Origin: Fistularia commersonii
Taxonomy: Eukaryota > Chordata > Actinopteri > Syngnathiformes > Fistulariidae
Direction of reading: 5' to 3'
Assembly: GCA_037954325.1 (NCBI GenBank)
Contig: JBBMNZ010000001.1
Span: forward strand, 12,415,758 to 12,479,757
Length of the DNA stretch: 64,000 nt
Under the pieces are notes generated by a model. That model did no database searches, was not told the origin of the DNA, and worked only from the letters and a program-made list of their open reading frames with translations. Both the position numbers and the translations under genes were made by a program. Below, piece after piece: positions 60,227 to 64,000 of this stretch; positions within the stretch are counted from its first letter, which is position 1, and the number at the start of each line of letters is the position of its first letter.

Positions 60227-63200
60227 ATGGACCAGCAGGATCAGTCCTATATGTTTGCCAGTCTCACACGGCCACACTCTGAGCAGCTGCTGCAAGGCCT
60301 ACAGCTCTTGCGGCAGGATCATGAACTATGTGACATTGTCCTTTGTGTGGGTGATGCAAAGATCCATGCCCACAAAGTAGTGCTGGCCAGCATCAGTCCC
60401 TACTTCAAGGCCATGTTTACAGGTAACCTATCAGAGAAGGAGACCTCTGAGGTTGAATTTCAGTGTATTGATGAGGCAGCGTTACAGGTAATATAACAAC
60501 CCTGGACACATCACATCTAGAAACTACTCATGGTATTTGATTGTTCCTAATACCTTTTGAACTTTCTCTTCCAGGCCATTGTTGAGTATGCGTACACTGG
60601 CACAGTGTTTATCTCCCAGGAGACCGTGGAGTCCCTTTTACCAGCTGCCAACTTACTTCAGGTCAAACTGGTACTGAAGGAGTGCTGCTCTTTCTTGGAG
60701 ACTCAACTGGATGCTGGGAACTGCATCGGCATCTCTCGCTTTGCAGAGACATATGGCTGTCACGATTTGTGCCTGGCTGCCACAAAGTTTATCTGTGAGA
60801 ATTTTGAGGAAGTTTGTCGGACAGAGGAATTTTTTGAACTAACAAGGGCAGAGTTGGACGAAATAGTGTCCAATGATTGCCTTAAGGTTGTAACAGAGGA
60901 GACTGTATTTTATGCCCTCGAGTCATGGATTAAATATGATGTAACTGAACGTCAGCAACACTTAGCTCAGCTCCTGCACTGTGTGCGCCTTCCACTTCTC
61001 AGTGTAAAATTTCTCACTCGCCTTTATGAAGCCAACCACCTTATACGAGATGACCACGCGTGCAAGCACCTGCTCAATGAGGCCCTCAAATATCATTTCA
61101 TGCCTGAGCACCGGCTCTCCTATCAGACCGTGTTGTCTGCACGACCCAGGTGTGCCCCAAAGGTGCTTCTTGCAGTAGGAGGCAAGGCTGGACTGTTTGC
61201 CACTTTAGAAAGGTAGGAAGTTTTTTTAAACACCTTTTGTAAATCAGTTTCCTTTCCTTCAAATTGTCCATATTCAATTAAATAACTTACTTAATTGGTA
61301 TATCCCCTTTTTTTTTCCCTCCTAGCATGGAAATGTATTTCCCTCAGACGGACTCATGGATAGGATTGGCTCCTCTCAGTGTGCCCAGATATGAGTTTGG
61401 TGTAGCAGTCCTTGACCACAAGGTGTATGTGGTTGGAGGCATTGCCACTCACATGAGGCAGGGTATAAGCTATAGGAGGCACGAGAGCACCGTGGAGAGT
61501 TGGGACCCAGAGAGCAACACTTGGTCTTCAGTGGAACGCATGGCAGAGTGCCGAAGCACACTTGGTGTGGTAGTCCTGGCTGGAGAGTTATATGCCCTAG
61601 GTGGCTATGATGGCCAGTATTACCTTCAGTCAGTGGAGAAATATGTCTCAAAGTTGAAAGAGTGGCAACCGGTGGCTCCGATGACCAAGTCCCGAAGCTG
61701 CTTTGCCACAGCAGTGCTGGATGGCATGGTGTATGCTATTGGAGGCTACGGACCAGCCCATATGAACAGGTATGAAACTGCAAATCATACATCCTCTTTA
61801 AATGTGAGCAGATATCTTTAAAATAAGTAGAGTAGAAATACCAATTACATACATTTTTATTATTGCAACATTGGCTTATCCTTTGTATATATCTCTTCCA
61901 CTCTCACGTATTGCACAAATAAATGCACTCACTTTAACAGTATTGCAATGAAGATACATGTAGGTCTGGAGTTTTTTGCTGTAAAAGTGTACTTGATGAT
62001 TAAACTCTGTACATCATATATGGAAAAACCAATCTGTGTCCCCATTGCAATATTTCTCTTGGTGTTAGATATGTATCCATTTTTTTTTCTCCCCACTTCT
62101 TTTGGATATAATCAGTAGTTCTATCTGGCTGTTTTCAGCATTTTTTATTTATTTATCTTTTATCTAAGCTTTCAATCTTTTTTGTTCAACAGTGAAGCTT
62201 GTTCATGCCATGTCTCATTATTCTAGCCAATGTCATTCAAATAGAAAATAACCAAAATATAAAAAAAGACATTCTGTGGAGACAACCAGCTGGACACTGA
62301 ATGGGTATGAGCATATACCATAATTCAGTAAAGTCTCAGACTGATCATACAAACACCCCATACACCCTCCTTGCTATGTGGCAGTCAGCCAATGGCACAT
62401 CAGCTTCAAATATAGTCCGCCCTCCCTCGATGGTGGAAAAACTTGTTAAATGAATAAGTAATAACCAGGAGATGTAGTAAAGGAGGCAACACTGAACTAT
62501 CATGGCAAATTTGTTACAATACAGTTGTTCCTGGCTTCTTTTCCAGCATTGCATCCCAGTGCTCTGACTCTAACCATTCTGGCTGTTTGGTTGGGCTTAT
62601 TTACCCTTATTTATTTATGTATGACAAGTTTGTCAGCTTCACTCCTGTCTCCTCTGTAGTTGCTTGCTTTGTTTTGTATGTTAAACCACTAAACTCTGCC
62701 TGCCACTGGAAACAGTTTCACTAAATGTTGTGTAAAATAGAGACTGGCAATAACAAGGCATATGTAGCACCTGTCGTTTATTTTCTAATTGATGATATCT
62801 AACATCAGATTGTTACACACTGCCACCCTGTTTTTTTTAAATAGTCCGAGTGAACGGCCTCTAGCCAATTATCCTTCTTAGTCTGGCTTTTATTCCTTGA
62901 ATTCTGCTGGTAAGTTGATAGAACTGGCAATCGAGTGAAGGATGTGAAGAGTTACTGAGAGAATGGTCAGGGGCCTGTTAATGAGTGAAAACCTATCAGA
63001 AGTTTCACTCCGAGTGTGGCTGTGTACTCCTGGTAAGACATCTGTTATTGCCACAGATCTCCAGAGAGCAGTGTCTCTGTTGCTTGTTTCCTTGACTCCT
63101 GAAACCCTTCAGGAGAATGTGTTTGGACAGAGAATCTCTGGGGATTTTTTTTTCCTTTCTTCAGTCCCCAGTGACTAATGTGACTAGTGTAAAACAAACC

Positions 63201-63968
63201 CTTTTATCCATGCTCCTTTGCTTGTTTCGCTATTTGTCACTTTTTGCATCTCAATCTAAAATGCCTATTTTGACACTATGCACCCCCCCCCCCCCCCCCC
63301 CCCAAACTTTAAAAGTATGGCTTTAAAAGTATTTTTCAGATTTTCAATTCTGGTTGGAGAGCTGACCACTTGCTTTTGAAAGTGGTCAGTTCAAATAACA
63401 ATTTGAAGTATTGCCATGAAATGTTTGTCTCATTTGAGAATTTGGAAATGTTTTAGTACGTCTTGGATTTTTCTCTTTCTTTTCAATTAATGTACAGCAT
63501 AAAGTTTGGTTTATTTTTTTGGTTCCGAGCTTTCTGGTCTCCATAGGTATTAGATTAAACACATTTGTTGACCTCTGAAGCCCTCATCAAGAACTAGTAT
63601 TTTTCCTTTGGTCGGTGACCCATCATCTGCTGCTTATTAGCAAATGTTAGCTTGGCAAATGAAGAGGGAAAATTTACAGGAATGACTTAGATGATTCCTT
63701 AAAAAGTGGCATTTTCACTAAATGATGAAACTAACAGGGCTATTATCTGCACTGCACAGCGTGGAGCGATATGACCCCAGCAAAGATGCCTGGGAAATGG
63801 TAGCACCCATGGCTGACAAGAGGATTAACTTTGGAGTAGGTGTCATGCTTGGCTTCATATTCGTGGTGGGTGGACACAATGGAGTTTCTCACTTGTCAAG
63901 CATAGAGCGCTACGATCCACATCAGAACCAGTGGACAGCCTGCAGACCCATGAATGATCCTCGCACTG
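60227..63968 (+). CDS. klhl28: KLHL28 BTB-BACK-Kelch protein, partial (517 codons)
   Basis: Exons 60227-60487, 60575-61212, 61326-61769 and 63760-63968; the last ends at a GTAAGT donor and the gene continues past the window. The protein starts MDQQDQSYMFASLTRPHSEQ. BTB is at about 30-135 (HELCDIVLCVGDAKIHAHKV, ASISPYFKAMFTGNLSEKE) and BACK at about 140-245. Kelch repeats run from about 285 (LLAVGGKAGLF, GELYALGGYDGQYYLQSVEK, FIFVVGGHNGVSHLSSIERY). Such proteins are usually substrate adaptors of CUL3 ubiquitin ligases; the substrate of KLHL28 is not well established. The human protein is 571 aa, so about 54 codons lie outside. The acceptor falls directly before the ATG. The neighbouring divergent togaram1 supports the identity. 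Confidence 0.95.
61770..63759 (+). other. klhl28: klhl28 intron 3
   Basis: A 2-kb AT-rich intron. A 21-base C homopolymer occupies 63283-63303. No repeats of the families named elsewhere are seen. Confidence 0.6.
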
Positions 63969-64000
63969 GTAAGTTTCTATTTCATTTTGAAGCTGCTGTA

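Overview
This is vertebrate nuclear DNA, almost certainly from a teleost fish. Genes are split into many short exons with GT-AG introns, intergenic DNA is AT-rich, and the interspersed repeats are of fish type (tRNA-derived SINEs, RTE/Rex3-like and L2-like LINEs, Tc1/mariner and hAT remnants). There are no bacterial operons, CRISPR arrays or intact viral genes. Gene names come from my recognition of the translated exons. Exon borders were placed by reading splice sites and checking that reading phase is kept across every junction.

Layout. 1-6.5 kb is mostly repeat debris: LINE and SINE tails and a nested MITE inside an RTE-type LINE. sync (syncoilin-like, +) at 7.0-8.3 kb runs tail-to-tail with rbbp4 (-) at 8.9-13.1 kb. 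rbbp4 is divergent, about 300 bp ATG to ATG, from zbtb8os/archease (+) at 13.4-17.0 kb. khdrbs1/Sam68 (+) follows at 18.0-21.3 kb and tmem39b (+) at 27.9-32.7 kb, separated by a dead Tc1-like transposon and an RTE LINE. A repeat-filled stretch at 33-37 kb (RTE and Rex3-like LINEs) leads to ccdc28b (+) at 39.5-42.6 kb. After a hAT MITE and two SINE-like elements comes togaram1 (-) at 46.2-57.3 kb, divergent from klhl28 (+) at 60.2 kb, which runs off the right end of the window.

Seven of the eight gene models are complete from start to stop and have total lengths divisible by three: sync 344 aa, rbbp4 424 aa, archease 162 aa, khdrbs1 393 aa, tmem39b 488 aa, ccdc28b 212 aa, togaram1 1478 aa. klhl28 is partial (517 codons seen).

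The genes are not one pathway. rbbp4 is a chromatin WD40 chaperone, archease a tRNA-ligase cofactor, khdrbs1 an RNA-binding splicing regulator, tmem39b a membrane protein, sync an intermediate-filament-type protein, and klhl28 a BTB-Kelch protein. ccdc28b and togaram1 are both cilium-linked. From memory, sync, rbbp4, zbtb8os, khdrbs1, tmem39b and ccdc28b belong to the human 1p35 gene set, while togaram1 and klhl28 are neighbours on human 14q21. The window therefore appears to cross an ancient synteny junction at about 42.6-46.2 kb. I did not find a clearly new biological system. The most notable signals are the absence of the N-terminal TOG1 domain in togaram1, a GC-AG intron in that gene, a possible RFX X-box in its upstream region, perfect CRE palindromes near khdrbs1 and tmem39b, recurrent GCTAAC/GCTAGC clusters in first introns, and SINE-LINE shared tails.
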